This document shows positions 1-13,700 of a stretch of 64,000 nt of DNA, piece after piece. The DNA comes from Polytrichum commune (taxonomy: Eukaryota > Streptophyta > Polytrichopsida > Polytrichales > Polytrichaceae), in the NCBI GenBank assembly GCA_950295325.1, contig OX485808.1:10110501-10174500 (forward strand), written 5' to 3'. The notes beneath the pieces were generated by a model, which was not told where the DNA came from, searched no databases, and saw only the letters and a program-made list of their open reading frames with translations. The position numbers and the translations under genes are program-made. Every line of letters begins with the position of its first letter. The stretch's first letter is position 1.

Positions 1-2700
1 ATCTCGACAACCAAACACTTGGAAAAAGAAAGCTCTTCCAGATTGAAATGAGGAGGTGATTGGCAGGGCAGATGGATGGTGAACAAAGGAATTGAAGTGG
101 AGATGGCCGAAACCGGTGTGGAAATTTCTGTCAACCAATACAACGTACTCTATTGTATCAACAATGAACATGAAATATGTACTCGGATTGCTAATCTTCC
201 TCATAGCACTTGACACCTGGCACGCCCTACTACCTATGGTCCATCCAATTATAGTGGGATATCTTGGTGAACTGGGTATTTTTGATTAACCATGTGGAAA
301 TCTAGGGGCTTGTTCTCGGGGGAGATGGGTGTAGGCCGGCTTGAGAGGAAGCAATAGTCTTTGGGAGCCTTTTAATTCTTGTGATGTCCATTTTAGGATT
401 ACATATAAACTATACCAACTCAAAATCAAGCTACACCATAGTTCACAGAGGTGGTAGCATCATAGTCTTGTTTCTTATATATTCTTTTATTTCTTCTTCA
501 AATTAACCCACTTCTTGTAGAATGTGAACACGAGATCAAAGGAAATCATTAACATATCCAAACCAAGGCCGTGACCAATTTACTCATAATTCGCATAGCA
601 CATTTTAATTATTTATCTTAATAATGAAGTTCTATGATTCAAACTTAAGTTAGCTCATGGAGCAATGCATCTTCTTGAGCCAAGAGCAGCTCATGGTGTG
701 ACTATAGAGGAAATCTACTTGATCTCTTGGCTCAATACTCTTAACAACAAGATGATTGAAAGTTGCCTTGCGACCACATTGTCGGATGGGAGGACAACAA
801 CCAAGAATAATGTCCTCCCAAATGTCCCTCTCTCGAAGCTCTTCACTGCCTAGCCACACAAAACTGAAATACTCGAGACGATTTCGAAACGATTTCAGAG
901 AAATCTACTTCAAGTGCACAACTACAAATGCATCTGATATGCATGTTCTTTGGAAGATCAGAGACAAGTGTACAAGTGTTGGGCATTTGATATGGTTTTC
1001 TATAGCTTGTAGGTTGCATGTAGTTTGTTAGTAGAAAGGTTAGCTCATGTTTCTATATTCTTTTGTCTAGCTTTCCCTAGTCCCCTTTCTCATGAGGAAT
1101 CACCTTAGTGCTCCAAACTTTCAAGAAGTTTGACCACTATTTGATTGGAGCAAGTAAGTGACAAAGTGAATCAATTTTGCAGTCAACTCAAAAATGATAT
1201 GTCAAGCCTCACCAATATAGCCAAACTAGACTCAAGAATAATGCCTCTTGATTGTGGTCCCTTCATAAGATTGCTCAGAGGGCCTTCCTTGTCCCGAGGG
1301 GCTAGTAGATCCCGGCGAGTTAATCGAGAATAATGTTATGGGATGTTGGGAGCTCAATCTGAATCTAAGTCATCTTGCATTATTGATTAGAATTAGAAAG
1401 AGAACAAAGAAATGATTCTAAGTAATGTTATACATTATAATAACAAGATTGCGAATGAATATTCATTTCTACGAGATCTATTGATTTCACCCTTGGAAAT
1501 TAAACCTCCTCTAAACATGACAACACATGGTGACAACATTTAGATGCCCATTTAGGAATCCATATTTGAATGCGGAAGAGTTAATTCATTGACTTGTGAG
1601 GAAGAAGTTCAACAGAGATGTGAGTGGATGCATGCTTTGGAAGAAAGGATTTGCATGGAGCTCAGTAGTGCCATCATACCACGAAGAAGTAAGATTTCCA
1701 ATTTTGTTTTTCAACAAGACAATGACCACGGCAAGAGAAGAATGGATGATGAGCTATAGTAACAACGAGACATCCACCTACTCAAGCCTATTCATGGACA
1801 CAAACCATAATTTATGGATGAAATAGTAGCACATGATTAGAGCTATTGAAAGTCTTTTTCATTGGGTGCAAGCACAATATAGTGGACAACTCTTGATTCT
1901 TGCACACGTTTAAGTGAAAGTGATTCAAAACAATATACTGACTTTAAAATTGTGAAAAGAAAAGATCGTAAACATTTAAAAAACATATTGATCTACAAAG
2001 CCAAACAATTTCTGCTTAGAAAAAAGAAATCTCAAGAAAATTCTACATATTTTAGAAGATGGTGCAAGTGGATATGCAAGTGTGGTGATATTGAATAATC
2101 AATTGTCAAAATTTTGTTTAAAATATGATAAAATTGCATTGAGTTGATGATTTTTCCAAAATAATTGATGATGACCTCTAGTGTATAATGAATTCAATGA
2201 GTATGAAAAAAACAATTCAAGTTCAAAATTATAGTTAAGGTCATGAAATTTACATCCAAAACCAAGTCTAGCCATTGCTTTTGAGCATTACTTTTAATGA
2301 TAAGTTTTGAAGATCTCGTAATGGTATTCAACAATTGAGTACCTAACATAGCTGCAATAGAGGTCAATATGAGAAAATATTCAATCTAAACAACATTTAG
2401 CTACTACTCTTAGATGTTTGACTGAAAAAACTATGGTTTTAGGATACCGGAGCATTTTGTTGGTCCATTTTACCATGCTTGCACCAAGATCAGATGAGCG
2501 ACTGATTATTATCTTCATCAAATTGACAACAAAGAATTATTACCTATGAGATCATGTGCCTCAAAGTTCTCATCCAGCCAACTACACCAACAACGTTACA
2601 ACCCATGCATATTCCATGAATTGTTTCCTTAAGAAACCATACATGAAGATGAGGACCTGCAATACCAAGGTCATTGTGATGTATAGGGAATCACACTGGA
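1..2700. other. Intergenic stretch, no gene recognised
   Basis: Short open frames occur here, for example at 92-289 and 1596-1826, but none matches a family I recognise and none shows exon-like splice signals that extend it. A segment near 1741-1787 recurs in related form near 55543-55588, so part of this stretch is probably decayed dispersed repeat. Confidence 0.5.
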
Positions 2701-2738
2701 ATAGAACAACAAATATCCATTACATTAGGGGCTAGGGG

Positions 2739-2971
2739 TAGACACCCACCTCTTTGAGTTGGGCCTCCACCCACATTATCCAACGTGAAAATTTACAAAG
2801 TTATTCATATTATTCCACGTGTTTAATATTTTTTAAGAGGATTTGATCCCCAAATTAGGGATCCACTTCAGATATATTATTAATCACAAATATATGATAT
2901 TTGTGTCTTTACTAGACCCCCATTACCACGGTAATGTTCGTGGGGCCCCACCTCAAAGCGGTGGATGTCTA
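2739..2971. mobile_element. Small TIR element (MITE-like) bounded by TA
   Basis: The left end (TAGACACCCACC, then CTTTGAG) and the right end (CTCAAAG, then GGTGGATGTCTA) are imperfect inverted repeats of about 35 bp, roughly 230 bp apart. Both ends meet the dinucleotide TA, which could be a TA target duplication as used by Tc1/mariner-type elements. There is no coding capacity. The family is not recognised, and the exact ends are uncertain because TA could instead be part of the repeat. Confidence 0.55.
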
Positions 2972-4708
2972 GCCATCACCATTGATTTAGTCTACATAAA
3001 TGGGATTCAACAAGTCATTAAAATGAGCCACAAAGTTGAAGGGAATTGAACTTACCTCACTTAGTATCTTCCTTCTCAATTCTTTGACCTAAAGTCTGCA
3101 TCACATAAATCAAGGATTCTTGTTTGGTCAATTACAGAATTACAATTCATTCTTCCGGTATTGACACATTTGCAAGATTAGCAAGACATGTAGATCAGAG
3201 TAAGGTAGATGATGCTAAACCAACACCCAAAAATCTTGCACAGTATACACATATTGATTATGAGAATGTTCACCACCTTAACATCATGTTCTTGTGTTAG
3301 TTTTGAATCGTCTACCAATAGAGCTTTGAACCTTTATAACTTTTGCATATGGAACTCAAATAAGACATCTTTTGGTGCATTGGAATTCCCTTTCAATTGC
3401 TGAAGAGAAACATCCAAAACCGTATCAGTATAACAATATTATATACAATCATTGATTAAAGTAAAGGTTTTAGCACCATCTACCTTACATATCCTGTAAA
3501 ATGTCACACATTACAACTTGCTCGTTTACCTGTATGACTTCTGTTTGAGAATATGTGAATATATGTGAATAGTTCATTACACCTTCCTTTTGGATATAGA
3601 TCCTCTTGTTTCCTTTGACCTTAAGAAAATTCTGCAATTTCCTCCTTGTGGCTTCAATTTTGTAACTGTAGTGCATACAATCTTCCCACATATTATTCAT
3701 ATTTGTGAGGTTTTCAACACGTGCATATGAGAGCATCTTACATACGGATTTCTGGACTTCACACCTTGAGATATTTCGCTAAGTTTCAAAAGATTTGCAA
3801 GACTTTTGTGAAGTATGTGTTATGTTGTTAGGAATATGTGAAGCTTTGTTTTACAGAATGCTGTGCCCTGGGCTTATAGAGGAGCGTGTGTATTTTCAGG
3901 TATTTTAAGGTGAATAGGAGTTGGATTCTTTGTAGCATTGACGACTACCTGCCGAGTAAATTGTGTGCGTGTTGAAGGTACCTGTTGTTTAATCTCCTCT
4001 CTATGTATGCTTTTGCTATATTCCACATTGCAATGTAGTTTTGAGAAATACTTTGAGCTTGCGGCAACGAGGAAATTCCTCTTTGGTAGATGGATCCAGT
4101 TGAATCTCTAATGTCATGAGTCAGAGTAAATGAGGTGGCTCTATAGGATAGGCCTTGCAAGTCACCATTCTGTCCTTGTTCATGATGGAAAAGAAGTGTC
4201 AGACATTCTCAATCAAGTTTGAGTAAAAGTTCATGGTCTGTCACCCATGTTCTATTCAGAATTCAATTGAATGACATTGCAAGGTCGATCGATGCGAAAG
4301 TGTTGCAGAGTTGTTGCAAAATAGCCGTGCAAATTTCATTGTGGAAGCGTCCAAGTTCTGTTGGTAATTGGCGTTACAGAGAGGGTGATTGCAACACAAT
4401 TAGAACGATGTATGAGCATATGATGTTTAGCTGATGCCTTCCAAACGAGTTTGCAACGACTTTTGATGGGGAGGGCTACACATTTGTTGTATTAAATGTA
4501 CTAAACAATCCCCAAACCGTTGCAAAAACGTCTCAAAGGTGTTCATACATTGTTTGCATGAGCCCGTAGTGTAGTAATGAAATCATAAATCCATAAATCT
4601 GCACAGTGGCCATGCACGAACGTAAAACCCTGAAAATTCCTAAATCGCCAAGAATGTATTCCACGGTATATATTCTTGATCCTGAAGTTTTACCACACGT
4701 TTTACCAG
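2972..4708. other. Intergenic, includes the upstream region of SEC10
   Basis: No recognisable gene. Short minus-strand frames (3485-3736 and 3945-4160) are rich in common codons but match nothing I know. The last few hundred bases should include the promoter and 5' leader of the SEC10 gene; I see no clear core promoter element that I would defend. Confidence 0.4.
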
Positions 4709-7700
4709 ATGCAAGCAATGGACAAGGACAAGCAAGCGAATGCTACGAAGTCGCAGTTGTTATCACATCTGAACATGGATACCTTCCAGGTCAGTCCCAT
4801 TATTTGACATTACGATCTACGTGGTGTATCCTTGGAAAGAGTCCTATCTTTGAAGACTTTACCTCAAAATAAAAGAAATACATTATTTCAATAATATATA
4901 ATAGAGTTGTGCTTTAACTCAATGGGAGTTTTCATCGGGAGTTGGTCCTCTGTGTTTTTCCATTGACTGTTTTGCATACAATATCAATGTTTTCGTGGTG
5001 GATGCTCGGAGGTAGTGTTTGAATTTGATTTAAGAGCAACCTATTTCCTGAGCTTCATTGAGGGCCAAACTCGTTATAGCACCTCTTGCCATGCCAAAAT
5101 GAGTTTGACCCTCAGTGAACCGATATAGAATGTTCTTCGTTCAAACACTCCACTCTACCTTCGCGGATGTACCGAAAACTTACTGAACGTGGAAGGTGTT
5201 GATGTATGAAAACCAACCAACTCTCAACCAAAAGTCATGCTGAGTTAGAGGGTAACTCGAATGAGCATTCAATGTGTACCATTTAAGAAAATTGCATGAC
5301 AAATCGGAAGGTAATGTGATGAACGTTTGCAGGGGAGCTTCTCTTTCGATGACTTTTTGCAAAGTTTGATGGAAGGAGTTGTTGACAACGTCGGCGATCG
5401 AGAAAATATCAGCACTACAGATAACCGCAACCTCGAAGAGAATGACGACGTCGTTAGTGCACAATTTGCAGAGGCTGAAAATCTATTTACCGTTTTTATG
5501 GGTACTCGCAAGAAGCTTGTTGACCTTTGCTATGAGGTCAGGAGACAATGTCACACAAACTTTTATTTTCTATTTTCTGTCTTTACCGTCAAGCGTTTGC
5601 AAGTTAATCTCTTTGCAAAACAAATTGCTGAATGAATATATACTTTTGAAACGAGGTTCCTCAAGGATTGAGAGAATCGACATCCTTGAGAACACTAAGT
5701 CTTTCGGGGTGTGAGTTGCTGGAGGGAGGACCGTCAAGCATTTGCAAGTTGATCTCTTTGCAAGAATTATTGCGGTTGATTGATTGTAAGCTTTTGAAAG
5801 AGGTTCCGTATTAGGACTGAAGTTACCAGCACTGTTCTGAATGTGCAGCTATTGTAATCACCCACTATGGTCTACAAAGGACTTGTTTAACACCGTGATG
5901 CTCTGGTCTTCCATGTTACGTCATGTTACATCATGTTACGTAGAGGCGCCACACATTGTCTCTTGGCTCGCAGTTTCGGTTTCTTCTCTAGTAGGAAACA
6001 GGTGGATAGTTTACATTTCGAATTGACATAAACACCGATTGTGTCGAAGTAAGGCACCAAATTTGACACAATTTATAGTGCGCTAAATTCCACATTTGAC
6101 ATGGCATAAACATCATGTCAGAAAATATGTCAAATTAACAGTCTGTAATTTATACATCCAGGTGGATAGGCGCTTGGATAGACTGAGAGATAAGGTCTCC
6201 CAATATGAACACGAGCATGAACGGAATTTTGAGCGGGTAAGCAAAACAAACTGCTAAGCCTTACCTATCCATCTCCCTGCCCATCTCCTGTACAAAAATG
6301 GCTGTTGATGTAGGGTTTGGCTCCTATGAAACACATGACATTCATACAAACTGTTCAAGGACTGTTCTATTGTGATCACTGGCTGATGCTGCTTCCTTGT
6401 CAGAGGCCAAGAATATTTCAATATCAGATAAATGAACCATGCATAGTTTTCTTCTACTTACCTTTCCTGCCATTTCATCCTGGGATTGTCTTTAGTCTCC
6501 AATATTGAATTGCAGCTGGACGAAGGAGTGGAGTCTTTAGACATAAAATTGGATCGACTGGACTCCCGAGTGACAATTGTGGGTCAAACGGCAGCCAATA
6601 TTGGAGACAATTTGGAGGTTGCAACACCCTTACTATTTCTCACTTTCCATACAAGGAGCGGTGGGTTGTGTATAATAATTGCTCACAGTATGTATAAATA
6701 TAAACCTATGTTGTCAGAGTGATCATATATATATATATAGAGAGAGAGAGAGGTGTACAGGTATATATGTGATTGATATATATGCTAATGACCAAGTTTT
6801 CACAAGTTCGGTGTGAATCACTACTGTGGTAACGGCAGAATGTGTTCGTGCAATTGTAGAGTGCAGATTCTCAAAGAAATACTGCAAATGAAACCATCGA
6901 CCTTGTGCGGGTGAGTCCAATCCTCAAAACATATCCCCACAAGTCTTAGTACTCCATCAAAACCTCAATGCAGGGCTGCTTAATTCCTGATTATTGTCAA
7001 GTCCATGTTTGGTTAGCTCATGCTTGTGAATACATCCATTTTCACTTTTGTCAGTGGCTAGATAGAAACCAATTTCCCTCAATTCGGTGGAAGCAAACCA
7101 TGCAGCAATTGTTCTGCTAAAATATTGAGTCGCTGAATTCGGTGAAGGTACGTACTCTACAAATTCTGAGCCACAAGCCATGATGTGAGCTTTCACATCT
7201 ATATAAAACTGATGAATCTCATGACAGTACATGGTCTATGGCAGTATATGGTATATTTCAATGATACCAAAAATTATCTTGCGGACCAACCAGCTTTGTT
7301 TTCTGACGAAGCTCGGGTTGCTGAGGCTGCAGCTGTTGCACAGAAACTTCGTAAGTCTAGTGTATGGCCTCAGTCAAGCTTTTGTGAATTTTTTACTGAA
7401 AATTTTCCTCCCTTTTCTTTAGGTTGTATGAGATGTGTCAGCTCATTTGGCTGATCAGAAAACAGATAATCCACAGACTCTTCGATCACAAAAGAACGAA
7501 TGAAATTTCACAACAGTCATAAAAATTCTCATCAATTCTGCTGAAGCAAGGAGACACTCTGGATTAGGTCAAGAATCACCAAAGTCATGTCCTTTAGGTC
7601 TATTTAACACGAAGATTCAGGAGTTGTTTTTGAGGACTTTAAATCTTGTGAATGCTGTGAGAGCCCATTTCCTGTAGATTGCAGCGAGAACAGAGGAGAC

Positions 7701-10700
7701 TATTATTCAGAACACACTCGGGTCTTGTGCTCTTAAAACTTCTCACCCTGTTTGCATTTCTCCAACAGGAAGTATTGCTGAGGACAACATGGTGGAAATT
7801 GGTAGAGCTGTTGCATCACCATCTAAGGTTACATCAAGTGGCACCCTGGATGTTGCGGTGAAGAACCTTGAAGACTATTGTAATGGTTTGCTCACTACTT
7901 GGGTTCATCGTCATACAAATGCTCTACTGTCACTCTTAATTTCTAATATAAGCTATCAGTCTATCTCTTTGTGTACTCTCCGTGTCCTTTTTTGTAAGCT
8001 CATTCTTTAAGTTTGACTTGTGAACATGGTTGCTCTACCAGAGTTAGAAAATCGACTTCTGTCAAAATTTGATGCTGCTTCTCAGTCTTTAGACCTGACT
8101 ACCATGGCTTATTGTGCTAGAATCTTGAGCCAGGTATAAATTGTCCATCACGTAATTCAATACTTCCTATTTCTGTTTTTTTCACTGCTATACATGTTCA
8201 GTACTAAGGAGTGAGAGAACATAGCTTACCCTGGCGAAATTTTGATGTTCTTCAAGGCGTCCAACTCACCCTGACACACTGTCTTCCTGCAAACATGTGA
8301 TATAGTTCAATAAAGGAACGAGTGCCATGAACCGGTATGTTGCATCAAGGCCAATGTTTATAGACATAGAGGTGATGAATATGGATGCACGCACTGTGCT
8401 GGGAGCTGAAGGGGAAGAACTGGGAATCCATGACATCATGAAGGGCCTCTCGTCTCTTTATAAAAGCATCAAAGGCAAGATCTTTATTTCTTTTAAGTTT
8501 CTACTAGTGCTTGTCCATAGAACCTGTCAGAAGATTTACATAGTGTACATGTACAAGACTTATGCTTAAACTAATGCTTTACAGTGGTTTTTGTTGACAG
8601 AGAGTGTGCAAAAGGAAATTAAGATTATAGCTGCTGTGTTTCCATCACCTGGTGCGGTAATGTCTGTTCTTATTCAGGTGAGATCCTTGGTGACGGGGAT
8701 GTTTTGTCCTCGTTCCCCAAAAATAATTACTCCGTCTTGCATTTTCTGCAGTTTTAATAAATTTTCCTGGTCTTGCATGTTGAATATCACTTGACCCGTA
8801 AGGTAAGGTAGATGTGTGTTATTTGGATACTTTTCTCTCTGCGCCCACTTCTCGTAGGATATGAAACACACATTTAATGCGAGATGATTAGCAAATGCAA
8901 ATTGCACCCGAAGCTATTTGCCTCATAATTTCCAGAGCTTGTATGAAAATCTTATTCATTATCAAAGAGCAGATTCTCATGCTCGTTAAGTTGTCATATA
9001 GGTCCCCCGATGGTGTTCACTCTTGAGTGTGGAATGGTTAGCATATTTTGAGCACGTGGTCCAATCTTTTTTAGACATATGTCTTTTTGGTGTCTTCTTA
9101 GATTCACACCTAACCACATTACACTTGAAGTAATAGTATCCAGATTACTGTTGTGTTGGAAATTTGGAATTATGCACGTCTAACTTTTGTGGGCTTTTCC
9201 ATGGTCACTTTTTCAAATAAGCAGCTATGTTTGAGTGGTGTCTGGTTAGGTATGGATGTAACATCGGACACCAGAAAGACATGTGTGTTTAAAAGAGATT
9301 GGACTACACGCTCAAAATTTGTTATTCATTCTAGGATTAATAGTCAACATAAGGGGGGGGGCGCTATATGATCGTTTAATGAGCTCAAGAATCTTCACTT
9401 TGATAATGAATAAGATATTCAGACGAGCACCAAAAATTATGAGGCACGTAGCTATGGACACGACTCTGGATTTGGTAATCATCTTGCACTAATTGCATGT
9501 TTTGCATCCTAGGAGAAGTGAGTGCAGAGCTAAAAGTGTCCATTTGAGGCCCACTTACCCTGAGTCTTTTTCTTCAGTGGTAGAGTAAATATCTGACCTC
9601 TGCCATTGTTGAATTCTTACAATATGCCATTCATTCATCTGACGAAGAACTACTGACTCCAAGATTCCTAGTTCCTGTACAGAGAATGTTCGAGCAGCGT
9701 GTGAATGCGTTGTTGGATAAGCTGCTTAGTGGACAAAGGCCATCACTTACAAATCTCACACCTGAGAAACAATGGAAAGGGGGCTTACTGCATGTGAGTC
9801 TCCTTTTCATTAAACACCTTTGATTAATCTCAATCTCTCTAAATGGAAAGTTGTATATATTTAGCTGAGGATTCTATCCAAAAATGAAAACTTGCAACTA
9901 CCCAAAAATTAAACGTAAGTTTCTTGAAGATTGTTAAGTTGTCTATTCGATAATTGTTATTATGAGGAATTTACATTCAATGGCATCGGCAGCAATCAAT
10001 CCTGATAAACTCAGCATTCTAGTGTTTGTTATTCCTGAGACATATTTTGGAACCTGAATCCATATCTCCTCTTACTCTCACTCAGCTATTGCAAATCCAA
10101 AGTGAACTTGAGACGTGTTTTTAAGTACATTGATCTTCATGATATGGGCTCTAAAACTGATGGAAAAAAATTATGATGGCAGTTTAATCTCTCTCTCTCG
10201 CTAAGATTTGGTGAGTCTGACTACATGTGAGGTGTTTTGCCACCTCAAGTAGAGTATATATATACTGATATTTCGTGTGACCAAGGTCATTGATATCTAT
10301 ATAGTTCCTGAGAATACTAGCTGGAGCTTTTGAAAAGACTATGGAACTTGCGAATGAACTTCAGGCATTTGGATGCGGGGACCTGAATGTTGAGGGTATT
10401 TTGCTTCATCATCAAAATTTTATGAAAAAATTTGATCGCATACGTAGGCTAACGGGTTGTAGGATTGTTTCACTTAGCAACATGACGGTGTCACAGGGAT
10501 TCTTTACACACCTTACAAAAAGAGTGTTTGAGAAGACAAAAGAAGAAGTTCTGAATCTAAGCTTAGCTACAGGTTTCAGTTAGAGGGAAATCAAAAGACT
10601 AGATCCAGTCGTTGTCGAAACAGGATTTTCTCTACTGTTCTGTGCAAAATACAGCAGATGTTACCAGTGTCCCTTCAAGCTATCTCTGATTCAATCTTTA

Positions 10701-13700
10701 ATCGTTTACTTTTAGATTCATCCAGTGTTCTTTAATGATTGATTTGATGATCGAACATTTCAATTTATAATGACGAGTTTCCATGTCTTCTGCAGTTCTT
10801 GCTGAATCTCTGTTCAAGCCTTACAAAGAAGATTATATAGAGATCGAACTGACGTCATTAAATCAGCTTCACAAAGACAAGGTGGTACTCAAAACCTCAG
10901 GAGTTGCAAATTAATGACATAAATTTTTCTCACTCTGCGTCATCCCTCTACAGAACTCAGTCAAGCTGGCTATTTGAATTATAGGTGACTTCTCCACGTA
11001 GATCGGCAGAGTGTGAATGACTTAATCCATGTTATCTTGTTGTCCTATTTCTGACCAGAATAAAAGTATTCGCCTGAACATGCTCTTGCTTTAGCTTTTC
11101 TGGAAACTCAAATTGCTGGTATCTGAAACAGATGGAGGAACTCAAATTGGCACCCATAGCTGGTCTTTCTGCATCCTCACCAGCTGATCGCAGAAATTCA
11201 GCAATGCACACTTATGCCCCACTTACATTAGTTGTGGTTGAGGATTATGTAGAATGGAATGGAGAAGCTGCTACCCGTTGTGACCTGCTCACTACGGATG
11301 AGGTGGTGAATTTATATTTCAATCCAGGAAGCTTCATAACTTCTGAATGTTGCCATTATAATTTTCTTGTGCTTTATTTTACGTCAAGAATTTCAAGGAA
11401 TTCAACGACAACTGTCAAGTCCATATACCTAGAAAGTAATATGTTGTAGACCTTGACTGGGAAGATATACTGGGAAGATATTGTAGACCTTGACATTCTT
11501 GTTGCACTCCAATACAGCCTGGTCTCCTCGCAACCTATGTGAAGGCCATCTTCAGTTGCCTCCTTGATCAGGTAATTCTCCTCTCCAAATCAGCACTGGG
11601 TAGAGAAAAATTTGGCATTATTATGAAAAGTTTCAAACTGATTTGTCTGAGAGGAAAAGTTAGGCATGTCCCCGACGAAGTTTCATAGCTTATTACTCAT
11701 CTTTCTTGTTAGTTACTACTTCACACCACTCCTGTATGAGAATCTGATGCTCCTTTCATTTCCATATGTCATGGTCTTTCCCTGTATCTTTACTTGCAAT
11801 TTAGAATCCTCAATTCTCAATTCTCAATTGCCTCCTTGATCAGGTTATTGTCCTCTCCAAACCAACACTGGGTAGAGGAGCAAGTGACAATATTAAGAAA
11901 AGTATCTACCTGATTAGTCTGAGATGAATCGTGGGCATGTCCTAGAAGGAATCCGTAGCTTATTAGTCATCTTTTTTGTTAGTTACTACTCTAACAAAAA
12001 CTCCTGTAAGAGATTCTGTGGGCATGTACCTTTACTTGCAGTTCTAAGTTTAAGTTGTGGGTGGAAATGATTTTAATTCCTTCGCTGCCAAGCAGACGAG
12101 CCAGTATATTTGCGAGGGTTTAGAGAGAGCTATTGAAGCTCTCAATGAAGCTGCAGCATTGAGGGAGCGCTTTGGAATGAACACGGCTAATAACCGCCGT
12201 GTGGCTGCCGCTGTTGCTGCTGCAGTATGTAACCAAAACTCTCTTGTGTTTGATCTTTTCAATAGAGTTATTTTTAAATTCAACGGAAATTCTTGTCGGG
12301 AGTTGGTCGCCTGTGATTTTTCAATGGTTGTAATGGATACAATACTTCTTTCCACTTGTGATGGTGCACGCTCGGAGGTGGTTGTGTTTGAACTTGAAAG
12401 AAGATGAACCTATTTAGGTTCGTGAGGGCCAATCTCATTTTAACACCTCTTGGCATGCCAAAATAAGTTTGGCCTTCAATGAACCAATATCAAATGTTCT
12501 TCGTTCAAACCTCCACTCTACCTTCAAGCATGTACCGAAAACTTGCCGAACATGGAAGGTAGTGTATGCATAACAACCAATTCCCAACCAAAAGTCCAAT
12601 TGAATTAAAGCATAACCCTAATGGGTTATTGTAATCTAATTATTTTCAACTGAGGTTCTCATTTATAAAATATCGTGATAAGTGTGTCCAAAATCTTGTA
12701 TACCCTCTTCAACTTGACAAGGACAATTTACTTGGATGCTTTTCATTTTGATGCGTGGAAGCTAGGCAGAAGCTGCAACTACAGCAGGAGAAAGTAGCTT
12801 CCGCGCATTTATGGTAGCTATTCAGAGGGCAAGTACCAATGTGGCCATGGTACAAAATGTAGGCATCTATTCCTTGACAAATATATGTCGCTCCTCTGAT
12901 GCGGCAATTCACAAAAAAAATTAAAACGATATGGTATTCTCAAAATTCTCCATGTGAAGTGCAGCTGTTTTGCACTTTCGAAGGAACATGGTGAAACAAA
13001 GACAAGATTATCTAACCATTGTTACGTGAGACATCTATAAAAGGTCTTGATTCTAACTTGTTTCTTATCCAGCTCAAAAGCTTCAGTCTGCTTCTGACGC
13101 AGTTGTGTTTTGCAGTTTTTCAATAGAAAAATATCACGTTTGCTTATTTCTCAAGAGGGAGCTCATGCTGCATGCATTGAAGCAATGGCAACTTCCTTAG
13201 TTGGTGCTGAAAATGCTGCCACAACAGGCTTGCTAAAATCTATCAATGGCCTCTTAGCCGAGGTTTGATTTCCAACTCTGCTATTGATTTCGTGTGATTG
13301 TATATGAACACAAAGTCATACAAATTGGGGGGGAGGGATTACTTATATATTGCATTTTTGGAATCTGATACATTTTAATGTTCTCGATTTTGAGTTTAAT
13401 TCTTCTGATAGCCACAGATTTCTGCAATTTGGCAACTGAATGGGGACCCGCAGGTAGAGAGATTGTTGGTTGCAGAGCAGAAAGTTACGGACTACAAAAT
13501 GGCAGAGTCTGAAAATGTTCCCCATTATCCCACCAGTGCTTGTACCAGGCGAGACTCAAATTCAGCACTTCAATTTCAGAAAGACTCAGCATTTAAGCAA
13601 CCCTAAAGCACCTACCAGTTCCAGACAGTAGGATGCAAATTTAATATAACTCACTCCTCACTTGGATGTCCATCTGTCAGTGTGATATCGTTTCTGACAC

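Noticed and set aside
4606-4872. 88-codon open frame upstream of SEC10 beginning MAMHERKTLKIP, considered as the first SEC10 exon
   Set aside because: Its frame reaches the strong donor at 4789|4790 in phase 1, which cannot join exon 2 in the SEC10 frame. The ATG at 4709 uses the same donor in phase 0 and gives the conserved MDTFQ-GSFSFDD junction.
9153-9492. Open frames inside SEC10 intron 10
   Set aside because: They fall entirely in the foldback repeat, whose other copies do not keep the frame.
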